A stretch of DNA of 64,000 bases from Zygnema circumcarinatum (taxonomy: Eukaryota > Streptophyta > Zygnematophyceae > Zygnematales > Zygnemataceae). The stretch is from positions 1,953,691-2,017,690 of the forward strand of contig CM074805.1 of NCBI GenBank assembly GCA_037447605.1, in the 5' to 3' direction. The notes beneath the pieces are model-generated. The model ran no database searches, had not been told where the DNA came from, and saw only the letters and a list, made by a program, of their open reading frames with translations. Positions 13,101-24,200 of this stretch are shown one piece after another. Numbering within the stretch: the first letter of the stretch is position 1; every line of letters starts with the position of its first letter. Made by a program: the position numbers and the translations under genes.

Positions 13101-13624
13101 ACTCTTCCCTGATTTCGTTCGCACACTCTATGATAGTGATGTCCTAGCAGAGGATACCATCCTTCTTTGGTTTCGGAAGGGCAGCAATCCAAAGGGCAGG
13201 TCAGTCGTACTTTGCACTTATCTTGCTCTGGTGATACTTGTATGGCTCTTCTGTCTGTTGCCTATAAAGATTCCACGAGCAGCGATGCAGTGCTGCCGTT
13301 TGTGAAAGAAGGTCAAAGCGTAAAGGGTCAGCTGTCCAGAGGTCATTCGATTGGCACAGGTAGGTTGGATGCTGTAAATGATCCTTGTCGGGGAGCAGTG
13401 CTTTGGTGAGAGTTTGTTGCATTGCTTAGAATATGTGCCACTCGTTCTGAGTTTCTGATTTTGCATCTGGAGTCTTTGAAGAGCTTGAACGAGGTAGTAC
13501 GCGTCATTGGCCTTCACAGTGTGAACTGAGTGGTGAGTGTAATCTGGGCATTTGCAGGCAACTCTTTGTGAAGTCCTTGGAACCATTTGTCAAGTGGCTT
13601 GAAGAGGCGGAAGAAGAAGATTAA
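10198..13624 (+). CDS. BZW: eIF5-mimic protein (BZW1/BZW2, 5MP family), W2-domain translation regulator
   Basis: Cytosolic competitor of eIF5 that binds eIF2/eIF3 through a C-terminal W2 (HEAT-like) domain and tunes start-codon choice. Eight exons join to 404 residues: 10198-10202, 10496-10601, 10688-10756, 11216-11419, 11542-11834, 12487-12748, 12991-13199 and 13558-13624; all phases close. Landmarks that I recognise as shared with the plant homologue: GTRIKTRKRN, LELVAKDIDSSELDFSRYG (one residue differs from my recall), QKILRRRPFMIKSLENV, LLKRGKIDERLLEFFP, AVQWSGKNQQQN, LELELLYKIQ, VLAEDTILLWFRKG, and the acidic-aromatic end FVKWLEEAEEED. The first coding exon is only ATGAG, so the protein starts MSGTRIK and lacks a few residues that precede this motif in plants. 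An alternative upstream start was not found. Confidence 0.95.
12301..12351. repeat. TTATC/TTACC short tandem repeat in BZW intron
   Basis: Imperfect pentamer repeat of TTATC and TTACC units within the intron before the 12487 exon. Confidence 0.7.
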
Positions 13625-16460
13625 AAGCTTACAAAGGGCAGCTCCTGAAGCTTTCAGGTGGCCCGCCCCGTTCGTCCACTTTGACTCTGTAGGCGTTGCT
13701 CATGGTCCGCCATTTTTTGCAAAGGCTCACTCTCCCCATTTATCGCTTCACTGGTTTTCATCTTATGCATGGCAATTTACTGTGCACTACTATGTTCTCA
13801 TGTTGTAAGATGTGTCTCTAATGGTGATGCGCTTCTGCACATAGTTCTACCAAAATCCCTGACTCTTCCAATCATTGGGGAGATCTCTTGGTCATCTGGT
13901 TTTTAAGTGTGCACAGATCAACTGCCCTGCAAATACTCTTGTGGATTGATTGAACACAAGGGTTCAATGCCTGGGCGAACAACTGATGCGTGTATTGTTG
14001 ACCGTGTAGGGAGGGTCGGCGGGTTTGTGAGAGATGGAGCTTTGGTATTTAAGAATCTCTGTTGAAACTTGCAGGTCTGGCACTGATGCCTTTTATGCTA
14101 AAGAGGACGGTCATCGTTATCTAAACTGAGGTCGTTTGCAGATACATGTCCCTTGTAACGTATTCGTTACTCCCCTGTGCTTCAAGGAGGGAGAGGAGTT
14201 TCTGGGCATAAGGAATCCTGTTGGTCCGCGTGGAACTAGCTGCAGAGTCCCCAATGTGACTCTTTTACTTTTGGGTAACGAAACATCCATGTCCCTGTCA
14301 GTAACGTCGTCATCTGGACCAAACACCGATTGTTTGTCCCGTCCGTTAATCGACCTTTGGTTTGAGATATTATGGTCAAAGCGATCTCAAGGGTCGCTTT
14401 GAATGTTTATAGAAACTGAAACTGTTATGTGAGCAAGTCGCTCTTGCTCAGTGAGCGGACTGCGCTGTTAGCCATGTCGTGTGGGCACACTACTTGTGAG
14501 CCTCCTCTTGCAATGGAGGTCACAGAAATGACATAGACCGCTTCATCTGCTCACCAACATGACATGTGCTCTAGTACAGAGTGCGGAACAAACTTGTTTC
14601 GATGGTATTATTTCTCGACTTTTTATCGCCCTCTTCATTCTTGCGACAGCTGGTTTCAGAGTGGCTATGCTTAATCAAGATCAAGAAAAGTAAAAAAGTT
14701 GCAATCGAAATGCAAGGGTAGCAGAGCATTGCCCTGCAAACAGCTGTGACCATCTCTACCCATGAAGGTTGGCCAACTGTAACGGAAACCGTGTTACGCT
14801 CAAACGTATGCATTGAGTAGGTATCTTTCTGTCCATTGCGACCCTGCTCGCCTACTGCATGTTGATTGAGTGATAAAGAAACAGGAAAGGGAAAAAAAAG
14901 TGATGACTGCGATCAGCGGTGAAGTGTGAACACGGCCACGTGTGAACGGGAGCGCAGTGTGAACGTCTTCGACTGCGACCGGCGGTGAAGGCCGTTAAGT
15001 TAATTTATAATGCAATACACCGGCTTCTTGTCTAAACTGTAATCATTAATACGAAGCAAGGCCTCACAAACGAGCGAAGTGAAAGATCACAATTAAAAAA
15101 AATAAGAAAAAAAAAATGATTTTCATTTTTTCTTAATCGTGACTTTAGTATTAGTACTAAAATTACAGTCGTTATACGAAGGCCTTCAGTGGTAGGTATC
15201 ACACAGCTAAAACCCTAAAAGCCCCCCAAACCCTAAAAGCACGTCTATGGCGCTGCACCTCGTTGGGCACCTCTTAACTCGACTACCAAGAAAAAGTGGG
15301 AGAGGGAGGAGGGCCTCTTTCCCCCTTTGAGCCCATTCTCCTTCTTCCTCCAAAAGGGCCTTCTTCCTCCAAAATGGAAGAAAGGAGAGAGAAAGAAGGG
15401 AAAAATGGAGAAAGGAGAGAGGAAGAGGAAGGATGAGTGACTGAGCTTCGATGTAAGCTTTCAGAGCAAGGATTTCCTTGGCGCTGCTGACCAGGAAACC
15501 CTAAGAAAACCCTTGCCTTGAGGCTCTGCGCGAGGAACCCTCGCCATCGTGGATTGAAAAGACACACTTCAGCTATAATAAAACTTATTTATTTTGCAAA
15601 TCACATTGCGGGACAATGCGGCCCTGCTCACCAATTAATGGCATTCAGACCTCGACCATTCACATTGTGGGAGAATGCGGCCATGCTCACCTATTGCATG
15701 TTAATAAAGTGAAAAAGAAAAGAAAAGGAAGAAAGAGATGAATGGAACCTCCTTTTATGATTCGTACGGTGTAGTCTATTCTAGAATATATATATTTTTT
15801 GTAAAAAGGCAAGTCCGGTATGGTGAACAGTTTTTAACTAGCTGTAAAGAAGCAGGTTGACCCTTGACCTTGCGCCTTGACCAGGTTGTAAAACGTCTGC
15901 ATTTTATGAGCTCTGTGAGCGCCCCCATTCATTCCAATCACGTGCAGGTGAGAGCAATCAATCCTGAAATGGAGGATCACATACTTTGTGTAACTTTCGG
16001 CATTGCTGAAGACAAGGGAGAAAGGGTCTGTAGCTTTTATACACGAAGCATTAGAAACGAGTAAATGATTCTTTGTCCAAAGCTCCCACAAAACAAAGCA
16101 CTCCGCGGCCCAGAGAACCCAAATGCCTTATATATCAAACAAACAGTCCGCCCCTGTGCGCACAAACTTCTATACAGTAAATCCCCCCCACCGCAAAGAA
16201 TTGGGAACTCCTAAACTCCAGTCCTGCTTCCACTGTCCACACTCTTAAAAAGCCCTAAAATCTGTACAAACAGCTCATGCCAAGTGATATTGACGCAAAT
16301 CCCAAGGGCATAGAAAAAAACCCATCCGTACACTCGCAATGTCTCCCTACCACTTCCTATTCACAAAACCCAACTTCCCTCCCTCCCAATCTTCCACAAA
16401 TCCCCATAGAACCTTCTCCCCCCCTCCCCGCTCCTGTTCACGCGCGCGGCCTGAACCCCG
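13625..16460. other. Long intergenic region between convergent BZW and MGL genes
   Basis: BZW ends at 13624 on + and MGL ends at 16461 on -, so this interval holds both 3' UTRs. No coding match was found. It includes an A/T-rich imperfect inverted repeat near 15086-15150 and two related blocks of about 60 bases near 14835-14900 and 15660-15735 (shared CTCRCCTAYTGCATGTT). AAACCCTAAAAG occurs twice near 15210-15240. Confidence 0.45.
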
Positions 16461-18753
16461 TCACGGCGGGACGGCGCCGACCGCGACGAGCGCCTCCCGC
16501 AGCTGCGCCCACCGTTGGTCGGGCCGCCCCGTGTACCCCATCGCGAGGCGGAGCAGCCCCGCGGACACGCCCGCGCTGCGCCGCTCCGCCGCGCTCAACT
16601 CGCTCGAGGTGGACGCCGCGCTGCACGACATCAGCGTCTCGCTGAAGCCCAGACTCACAGCCTGCAGGCAGACAGGCAGGCACGCAGAGCGAGCAAGGAA
16701 GGAAGGGAGGGAGGGAGGGAGGGAGGCTATCAAACTCTGCACTCCTTGTAACGAATGAAAAATTAGTGCAATGTTCGATTGGCATGCAGCTCACCATCAA
16801 GCCAAACTGACTTCCGTTTTGCAGAAAGCGCATCAAGTCGTGGGCCCGCTCTTGCGTCTCCATGTCGAGGCAGATAACGCCGCCATAGCCGTAGCCCGGG
16901 TTCACGAGCCGCTCCAGCAGCGCATGCTGCGGATGCGAAGGAAGGCCTGGATATATGACTTGCAGGCCGAGACGCTCGAGCCTCTCCGCGCAGAGGAGAG
17001 CTCTGTGAGAGTGCTCTCTCATCCGCAGGCCGAGGTGTGGGAGACGAGAGGAGACTTGGAAAGCTACTTGGGGATTCATGGTCGCTCCCTAAGGACATGG
17101 GAGACAACAAATATTTTTCCAAGAAACCCTGTCAACCAGTTGAATTCTATATGTCGTGTCTTTATGCAGCAGTGCGATTGCAATCAAGAACGAAGCAAGA
17201 GGAGAACTGTACCAGTAGCATGATAGGCCCCTGGTGAAGGTCCATCATCCCCTTCACTAAGTCAGCAGGACCACACACACATCCTGCAATTATGTCAGAG
17301 GCACCTGCATGTCCTCACAGTGAAACCGCAGTTTTGATGTTAGCCGAGCCTGAGTTTGGCTCATGAATGGTGTCGAGTGGAGACAAAACAAATATCAAAA
17401 AAGAAAGACAGCAGCATTCCATAAAGAGCTCAAAGAAGAGACCCCCCACCATTAATAAACTTGGTGATGCTGTGGACTACAACATCAGCGCCGTGGCGGG
17501 CAGGCGATATAATAACTGGCGTGAAGGTGTTGTCCACTACAAGTTTTATCGCGTGCTTTTTAGCTATGGCAGCCAGGCTCGGAATGTCCGCTACAACAAG
17601 CCTCGGATTGGACACCGTTTCCGTGTAAAGCAGGCGGGTGGAGCCTGGCCGTACGGCCGCTTCAACTTCGGCGGGATCAGTGATGTCAACAAACGTGGTC
17701 TCTATAGCGCTGATGCGCGGAAGAAACTCTGAAAAGAGCGCGTGGGTCCCACCGTACAGCCTGCAATGGGGAAGCCGCAAAGAGTATGAGGTGGAGCAGG
17801 GGCTCCTTTGATAGGATGTTACAGCGCCTCTCCCCATTGAATTGTGTGGAAAGAGCACGACTCAGCACAGGATGGCAGCTAAAGAGGTCGTTGAAGACTC
17901 GCTTTTTTTGAGAAGGATGGAAATCCGGAAGTTAGAGGAGGGGCCGCTCGTTCTTTCACCTGTTAGACGCCAAAATGTGATCGCCCGCGCTGCAGATCTG
18001 CAACACCGCGGATGATATTGCAGCCATGCCGCTGGCTGCCTCCCATGCACACACGAACTAATGAAAAACGTTCAGAAAAAATAATAACAATAATGGAACA
18101 AGAACGGAACAATTAAAAAAAAAAAGATAAGAAAAAAAAAAAAAATCTATATATTACATTGTAGGCAAAAGATATGCGTTTCAAGCATGCTGCAATTCAT
18201 GAGAGAAAAAGAAATGGGTTCATATTGAAAAAAACTAACCAGTACAGTAGGCAGCCTCGGTCCCTTCCAGAGCAGCCAACTGACGGCTGAGAGCTGAAAC
18301 CGTCGGATTATAATGTCGGCTGTAAAGATAAAAATCTCTATCCGGTCCAAGTTTGCCTTCAAAAATTTTCGCCATAGTTTCTGGTTCCATGACTGTAAAA
18401 GTGGTCGAATTTTCCACCGACATGTTCACTCCCCCATGCTCCCCAAACTCGCGCCGGATGGAAGCCATGGACTGGATAGGATCAAATGCGGAAATGTTTT
18501 CGAGATCTGAATTTTTTCCGAAATCTCGTGCCGGACCCAAATTGTAAAACTTGTGGTGTACGGAGTCTCCCGCATTCACGTCTGCTGCCAGCGCCCCGCC
18601 ATGGCTGCCTGCCTGCTCCACCCCGCTCTCTGATAGAGAGTACTCTTCTGTACGGACACGCTTCGCCTCCTTGCGGGGCGAAACCGCGTCCAGATTTACC
18701 CCAAGTGACGAGGCGGCAGGAGCCGCCGCTGTAAAGTCGGAGGTCCTCTCCAT
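16461..18753 (-). CDS. MGL: Methionine gamma-lyase (PLP-dependent Cys/Met metabolism enzyme)
   Basis: Cleaves L-methionine to methanethiol, 2-oxobutyrate and ammonia; cytosolic in plants. Six exons on the minus strand give 495 residues: 18753-18240, 18035-17960, 17760-17450, 17304-17213, 17088-16795 and 16661-16461; phases close. Diagnostic segments follow plant MGL almost block by block: REFGEHGGVNMS, YSRHYNPTV (PLP phosphate), GMAAISSAVLQICSAGDH, YGGTHALFSEFLPR, VDITDPAEV, VVVHSITKFING with the Schiff-base Lys in SITKF, HLGLRMREHSHRA, VIYPGLPSHPQH, GYGYGG, METLMSCS-like ETLMSCSAAS. The start is set at ATG 18753, since the upstream extension of the open frame begins with TTG. About 90 residues before the fold are poorly conserved and basic (KEAKRVR). 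The gtgggg donor at 17450 costs one Gly relative to the Arabidopsis sequence. Confidence 0.95.
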
Positions 18754-19390
18754 GGCGGCGAGGAAGCGCCGCCGAGTCTTCTCCTCCTGCCAAGGCGGGC
18801 AATCGAACGCAGGCGTGGAATTCGCAGGCCCTTTTTCCCCTTCTCGGCGAGTGCCAAACAAAGCAGGAAGAAGCGCTTCACCCTCTTCTCGTCAAAGGCA
18901 CCTTGATGAACTTTCTTACTTGGGTGCTCACCGGAGGGAGGGGGGGGGCTCCCTCCTTCATAGGGTTGCAAGGGCCGGCATGGATGGAGGGAGGAGGGAG
19001 GAGGGGGAGGGAGGGAGAGAGGAAGCTTCGCCTGCCGGCCACAGGGGGGCGGGAGCGGGGGCGGGCCAGGGGGGCTGTACCGCCTGCCACTTGGCACGGC
19101 CCGCGCCGAGAATGCCGGATGGCTGTCCACTGAGAGGCCGCCACGTTGGCGAAAAAGCGGCGCTTTCATTTATTCTTGGACGCTTTCAGATGGCGCCACG
19201 TGGCGAACCGGCCGGTACACCGACAAAGTTTGGCACTTTTGAGGTGACATGGAGAGCGGTAATTTCGACACGTGACGTAAATGCCGTGATGGATGACGCG
19301 TGAGTCAGAATGATGGCGTCACTATACATATTGGCCTGACCAATGGCGCGCTTCGTTTACATGTGCGGTGCGGCGAATTGTTTCACAGAT
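18754..19390. other. Upstream region of MGL
   Basis: GC-rich, with GGGA/GGAG purine runs at 18941-19025. A 250-codon frame on the + strand (18551-19303) crosses it but overlaps MGL exon 1 antisense and has no family features, so it is not called. Probably MGL promoter and 5' UTR. Confidence 0.4.
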
Positions 19391-20290
19391 CGGACCATTA
19401 GACAAACCAGTCGACTGGTTGGCAACCAGTGGTTGCGGACCGAAACAACCATTCGACTGGTTGCCAACCAGTGGCTCAGGACCGAAACAACCATTCGACT
19501 GGTTTGGAACCAGTGGATGCCACTGGTTCGCAACCATTCGACTGGTTGCCAACCAGTGCCGCCGGATCTAAACAACCATTCGACTGGTTGCCAACCAGTG
19601 CTGCCGGATCGAAACAACCATTCGACTGGTTTGGAACCAGTGGCGCAGGACTGAAACAACCATTCGACTGGTTCGGAACCAGTGATCCAATGGTTGGCAA
19701 CCATTGAATTTCTGAAATTATGACTTTTTGCAAAAATGGGTCGTATGTGTTTTTTGGTGGGTTGCCAACCGTTGACAACTAGTGTAACAGGCCTGATGCG
19801 TACAGATGCGTACGGATTCGTACAGCGAGTGGTACGGTTGTACAAAGATTCTGTACGGCTGAACCGTAATAGTTTTCTCCGAAACGCCGACGGCATTTTG
19901 GTAACTGTAGCGTTCAGTTCGCTACAACTAGTGATTTAATGGTTGCCAACCATTTGATTTAATGGATATAACCATTCGACTGGTTGCCAACCAGTGCCGC
20001 CAGATCGAAACAACCATTCGACTGGTTGCCAACCAGTGGTTGCGGACCGAAACAACCATTCGACTGGTTGCCAACCAGTGGTTGCGGACCGAAACAACCA
20101 TTCGACTGGTTGCCAACCAGTGGTTGCGGACCGAAACAACCATTCGACTGGTTGCCAACCAGTGGCATCCACTGGTTCCAAACCAGTCGACTGGTTGCCA
20201 ACCAGTAGACGTCCAACCATTGCCATCCAATGGTTGTCCAATGGTTGCCGATCCACTGGTCCGAACTGTGAATTGTTTCCAGAAAAGAAG
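19391..20290. repeat. Minisatellite-type repeat element, copy 1 (42-bp units with ACTGGTT/AACCAGT dyad)
   Basis: Two direct blocks (about 19440-19690 and 19970-20165) of tandem units. The second block has exact 42-base spacing of CAACCATTCGACTGGTTGCC at 20011, 20053, 20095 and 20137. Every unit carries the dyad ACTGGTT-GCC-AACCAGT. Outer ends share TCGGACCA in inverted orientation (left near 19392, right near 20258). The same end sequences and blocks recur inverted at 59.2-60.07 kb, and a shorter relative lies at 37.77-38.1 kb, so this is a dispersed element family. Because the unit is 14 codons long without stops, long open frames appear in several frames; they are not genes. Confidence 0.85.
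19785..19923. mobile_element. 139-bp insertion with 10-bp target-site duplication
   Basis: ACAACTAGTG occurs at 19775-19784 and again at 19924-19933, and the 139 bases between are absent from the inverted paralogous copy (empty site CACTAGTTGT at 59537-59546). The insert is rich in GTAC motifs and has no clear terminal inverted repeat. A 9-10 bp duplication fits Mutator-like elements, but family assignment is open. Confidence 0.8.
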
Positions 20291-20879
20291 TTGTGACGGA
20301 TTTCGTGATTGAACTACGCATGGAGCGTCCATGGAACCTCCGTGGAGGAGGTTTGTAATCGTCCATGCAGGAGGTGGCCTGGCCGGGAGGCGAAGGGGCG
20401 TCTGCACGGACTGGCGTTGGACTCGCTGTGCGCGCAGCCACATGGGGAGCCCAGCTTTTAGAAATTTGATATTTTTTAGGGTTGGTTGGAATGGTGAATA
20501 TTGTCAGCAGTTGCCAACCTGCTCCTAGTTATGTAAAAAGAGTATTTTGTGATTTCATACCCCCGAAAAACTCATGCATTAAGTTTAGGTGGCAGAGGCA
20601 CTAGTTCCCTTTTTTATAATGACGGGTTGGTTCGTCCAGTGAATTGCTTTTTTTCCAAACTGTAGCTCGAGGTGCACAGGTCGCAGACTGAGTGATGGCG
20701 GAGCGAGTTGAAAAGCTCCCCATGACACCATCACACACTCACAACGCCCCCTGCGAGGCTGCACGCAGAGCCCATAAGCCCACATTGCCATGGCAGGCGC
20801 CATGAGACGAACCGCGAGTGCATGGCACGCCTTTCAGCATGCAACAGTTCCATGCTGCAGGGATCCGCATAGCATCAAA

Positions 20880-20969
20880 TAGTTTAGTCCCCCCCCTCCC
20901 CCCCCTCCCCCCCCTCCCTCCCTCCCCCCCCGGCCGCGAGCTGCANNNNNNNNNNGGCCGCGAGCTGCA
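20880..20969. other. Poly-C tract and 10-N assembly gap flanked by a 14-bp direct repeat
   Basis: CCCCCCTCCC runs lead into GGCCGCGAGCTGCA, then ten N (20946-20955), then GGCCGCGAGCTGCA again. This looks like two contig ends that overlap by 14 bases and were not merged, rather than a true gap. Confidence 0.75.
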
Positions 20970-21059
20970 GGGACCGCACACTCCCCGCTGTACAGTTGGC
21001 GCCCCCTCCCTTCATGCCCATGTGCGTCTGCTGCAGCAGCCACGGCCGCCTCTCTAGCC

Positions 21060-21089
21060 CTAACCCTAACCCTAACCCTAACCCTAACG
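21060..21089. repeat. Interstitial CCCTAA telomere-type repeat
   Basis: Five CCCTAA units in a row, ending in a degenerate CCCTAACG. Unit length is six, not the seven of most plant telomeres. Confidence 0.85.
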
Positions 21090-21255
21090 CTGGTCCGCTC
21101 ATGCGCTTTCAACCCCTCCAGCATGGACAAAAGACCTCACCTCTTTGGGCCTCCGCCAGCCGCTACCTACCACCAAATAAAATAACGCAATGGTTAACTC
21201 TTATTGCACGTGACCAAAAAAATGACGCAATTTACAATGCCTGCCGCTCTGCGGC

Positions 21256-24200
21256 TCATCTGTTCGCCCAAACAAACTCAATGTCGAGCGTCCTTTGGCT
21301 CCCGTCGCGGTTGTTTTCCGGCTGCAAGACGTAGGTGCCGCTCACAGTGCCCAAGTTGACCACGCGGTCGATCTGAATGGTCACCTTCCCCAGGGATCCC
21401 TGCATGGCATGATGCACCATAGGTTTGGACTTCAGTGCCCGCTTCCCAAGAGAGAGAGAGAGAGAGCGTGGGCAGCATGACGTGGCAGGGCTGCAGGCTC
21501 ACCGTGCCCAGCGCCACTTTGCTCTTGCAGTGGATGTGCAGCTTCTGACCAGTCGGTGGTGCGTCCAGAGGCCACGAGAAGCCCTGCTTCCACTCGGGCT
21601 CGGTCGACTGCTGGACGACCTGAATGCATGCGGCCCGTGAAAAGGTTAAAGGAGCAAAGAGGAGGCATATAGGAAAGGTGATCTAATTGCTCAACAGCGA
21701 AAGAAGGAAGCAGAGTACGCCACATATCCATGGGGGTCTCAGAAACTGTGGGGACTCGTGAAAAGACAAAGCCTTAGGAAATCCCCTACCGGCCGAGACA
21801 CAGTCTGCAATGCACTCACCAAGACCAAAAACTTTCCTAAACTGACAAACACAAGCTATTCCTTTTGTATACCTGCACCTTCTCCCAAGCAAACAAGAAA
21901 TCATAAGCTTAACTTAAATTACGCCCCTTTCCTGTGCTCCTTCTGGACTTCACGGACACACGCCATCCGCTCTTTCTTCCAGGACCTCCCGCTAATTTCC
22001 AATAGCAAAAAACCCCACCATTTCACCGACCCCATGCAGATGGAAAGATAGTGTCCAACTGGCAACTTCAGCTTCACACCACCTTCCCTTCCCCTCCCAG
22101 GCTTCGTGCTGAAGTGCTTTATACAGTTTTCTGCCTATAAGGGCTCTCACCTTGGTAGTTCGTGGCGCTCCATCACCCAGCGTCACTTTGCAGAAAGCGT
22201 TGGTCTGACCCATCGCGAGCTTTAAGTTGCTGCCCGTCTTTATTGTAACGGAGAGGCTGCCGGGCAGAACTGCAAGCAGAGCCTCCGCACGCTCAGAGAG
22301 ACGCACACCATTTCGAGCTATCAGCTGCAGAACAGGAATGGCTTCTGAACAAGCCATGGCCTGCTGCTTCGCGAGCTCTTTATTCTTAGTCCACCCCTGA
22401 CGCAAACTCATCATTGTCTTCAACGCCGCCTCCTGCGCTCGTTCATTCCCAACTTTCATGGCGGCTACCAGCATAGGAATAGCAGCTGTGGTCTGAGGAG
22501 TGGCTCGAAGCCGTGGAAAGCTGTGCAAAAGGGATTCAATTGCGCGCACCACATCTTCGCTCGCTATTCCTGACTTCAACAGCCCCTTCTCTAGCAACTG
22601 GGCAAGGCTTTGTATCAATTCTGGAGTTGCATACTCCTGACAGCTGTTCTCTTTGAACAGCAGCATTATAAGACCAGCCAACTGATTGGTGAGCTCAAGA
22701 GAGGCACCCTCCAGCATCTCTTGCAGAACAGTCACACCGCCCGCACCTGCAAACGCATTCCTGTTAGGCTTAGACGAGCTAACTAGTGACTGGAGGCAAC
22801 ATATCGCCACCATGTGCAGCTCGTCACTGTCCTCTTCCAATAAGCTCACTAATGCACGGGAGGAGGTCGCTGCATCCGCTACCTTCGTCAGATTCTCATC
22901 TTGGAACAATGCCCCAAGAGCCAAAGCTATGAGCAACTTTGCTCCGAGATCTTTGGATTCTGGATCAAGTAGATAAGTAGACAGTGGAGCAATGGCTCGC
23001 GATGCATGAAGCGTCTTGCGCACTTTCTGTGAATTAAAAATAGCTTCCAGCAGTCTCGCACTCTCGTTCTCCACCTGATGAGACCCCAATAGCTCCAAAA
23101 GTGCCTCTACCACACCTGCCTCCGCCATCTGCTCTGCCCGAGAGGGCTCTTGCTTCTCCATGGTCAACAACGCCGCCAATGCCCCCAGCTGAATGGGCTC
23201 AATGTTCGAAGTAAGAAGCCGAACTAACACCGGCATGGGCACCTGCGCATAGTACTTATCCCACGACTGCAGCACGTTTGTCAGCACTGTCGCCGCAGAC
23301 TGCCATACAGGCTGTCCTGCTGTTGCCACAAGGCGGGAGAGTTCCACGATTCCATTAGCATCGGCGATGGCAATGGGCCAAGAGGCAGAGACGCAAGCCA
23401 AGGCCTGAAGACTTTCATTCTGAAGGCTTTCGAGTTCGCTCGCTAGGAGACGAACAAGGGGCGCGCAGAGCTGCTCTACGACGGGATCTTTCTGAAAACT
23501 CTCTTGGCTCACCAAATGGGCTGTCAGATTTGCTGCCAGCTGCTGGACAACCGGGAATGGGGAGGAGAGAAGAGGGGCCAAAGGAGCAAGAGCTTCAGCA
23601 GGCTCAAGGTGGAGAGCAGGAAGGCGATCAGCTTGAGAGACAAGGTTCGACAGGGCTTGCAAGGCAGAGTTCTGAGCTCCGGGATTCAGGTCTGGACGTT
23701 GTAGCACCATAAAAAGGGGAGCTGCAGCCTTTGCCGCTGCAGCACCCCTTGCAATGCTGGGATTGTTGGTAAGCACACGCATGAGTTCCACAAATAACGC
23801 TGCCAGGGGACTGCTCGCTTTCGAAAAAAGGGCCAGTATCCGTTCCACCACTCCTGCAGAAGCCATCTGCAGTTTGCATAACCTGCGGTCCTTCGCCAGC
23901 TTAAGTAGTGCTGAGGTGACAGTGGCATGCAGGCCAGGGCGGTCGCCTTCCAGAAGGTTCACAAGGGGCCCTACTGCCCCGCTAGCTGACACTTTCTCTG
24001 ATTGGGGCTCGTCCTCCAAAATGGTATCAATCGCTGCAGCTGCACGATATTGCAGGCCAGTAGATGATTGAGATAACATGGACACAAGAGGCGCTATAGC
24101 GGCAGTCGCTGCGGGAGAAGATCGGATGCGGGGCAAGCCACAAAGGACCCGGAGAAGCTCAACGCAGTCTTCCTTCAAAAGGAGAGAAGCATCGGCTGAT

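Noticed and set aside
16438-17079. A single 213-residue gene on the minus strand
   Set aside because: It is MGL exon 5 plus read-through of the intron before the last exon.
18551-19303. 250-codon + strand open frame
   Set aside because: Antisense to MGL exon 1 and GC-rich promoter sequence, with no recognisable domain.
20011-20165. CRISPR-like appearance of regularly spaced repeats
   Set aside because: The repeats are a plain 42-bp tandem array with no unique spacers, in a eukaryotic intron-bearing contig.
19343-20441. Long open frames with repeats such as NQSNGCFGPQPLVG on both strands
   Set aside because: They arise because the 42-bp unit is 14 codons without stops in most frames. No start context, splice structure or domain supports a protein.
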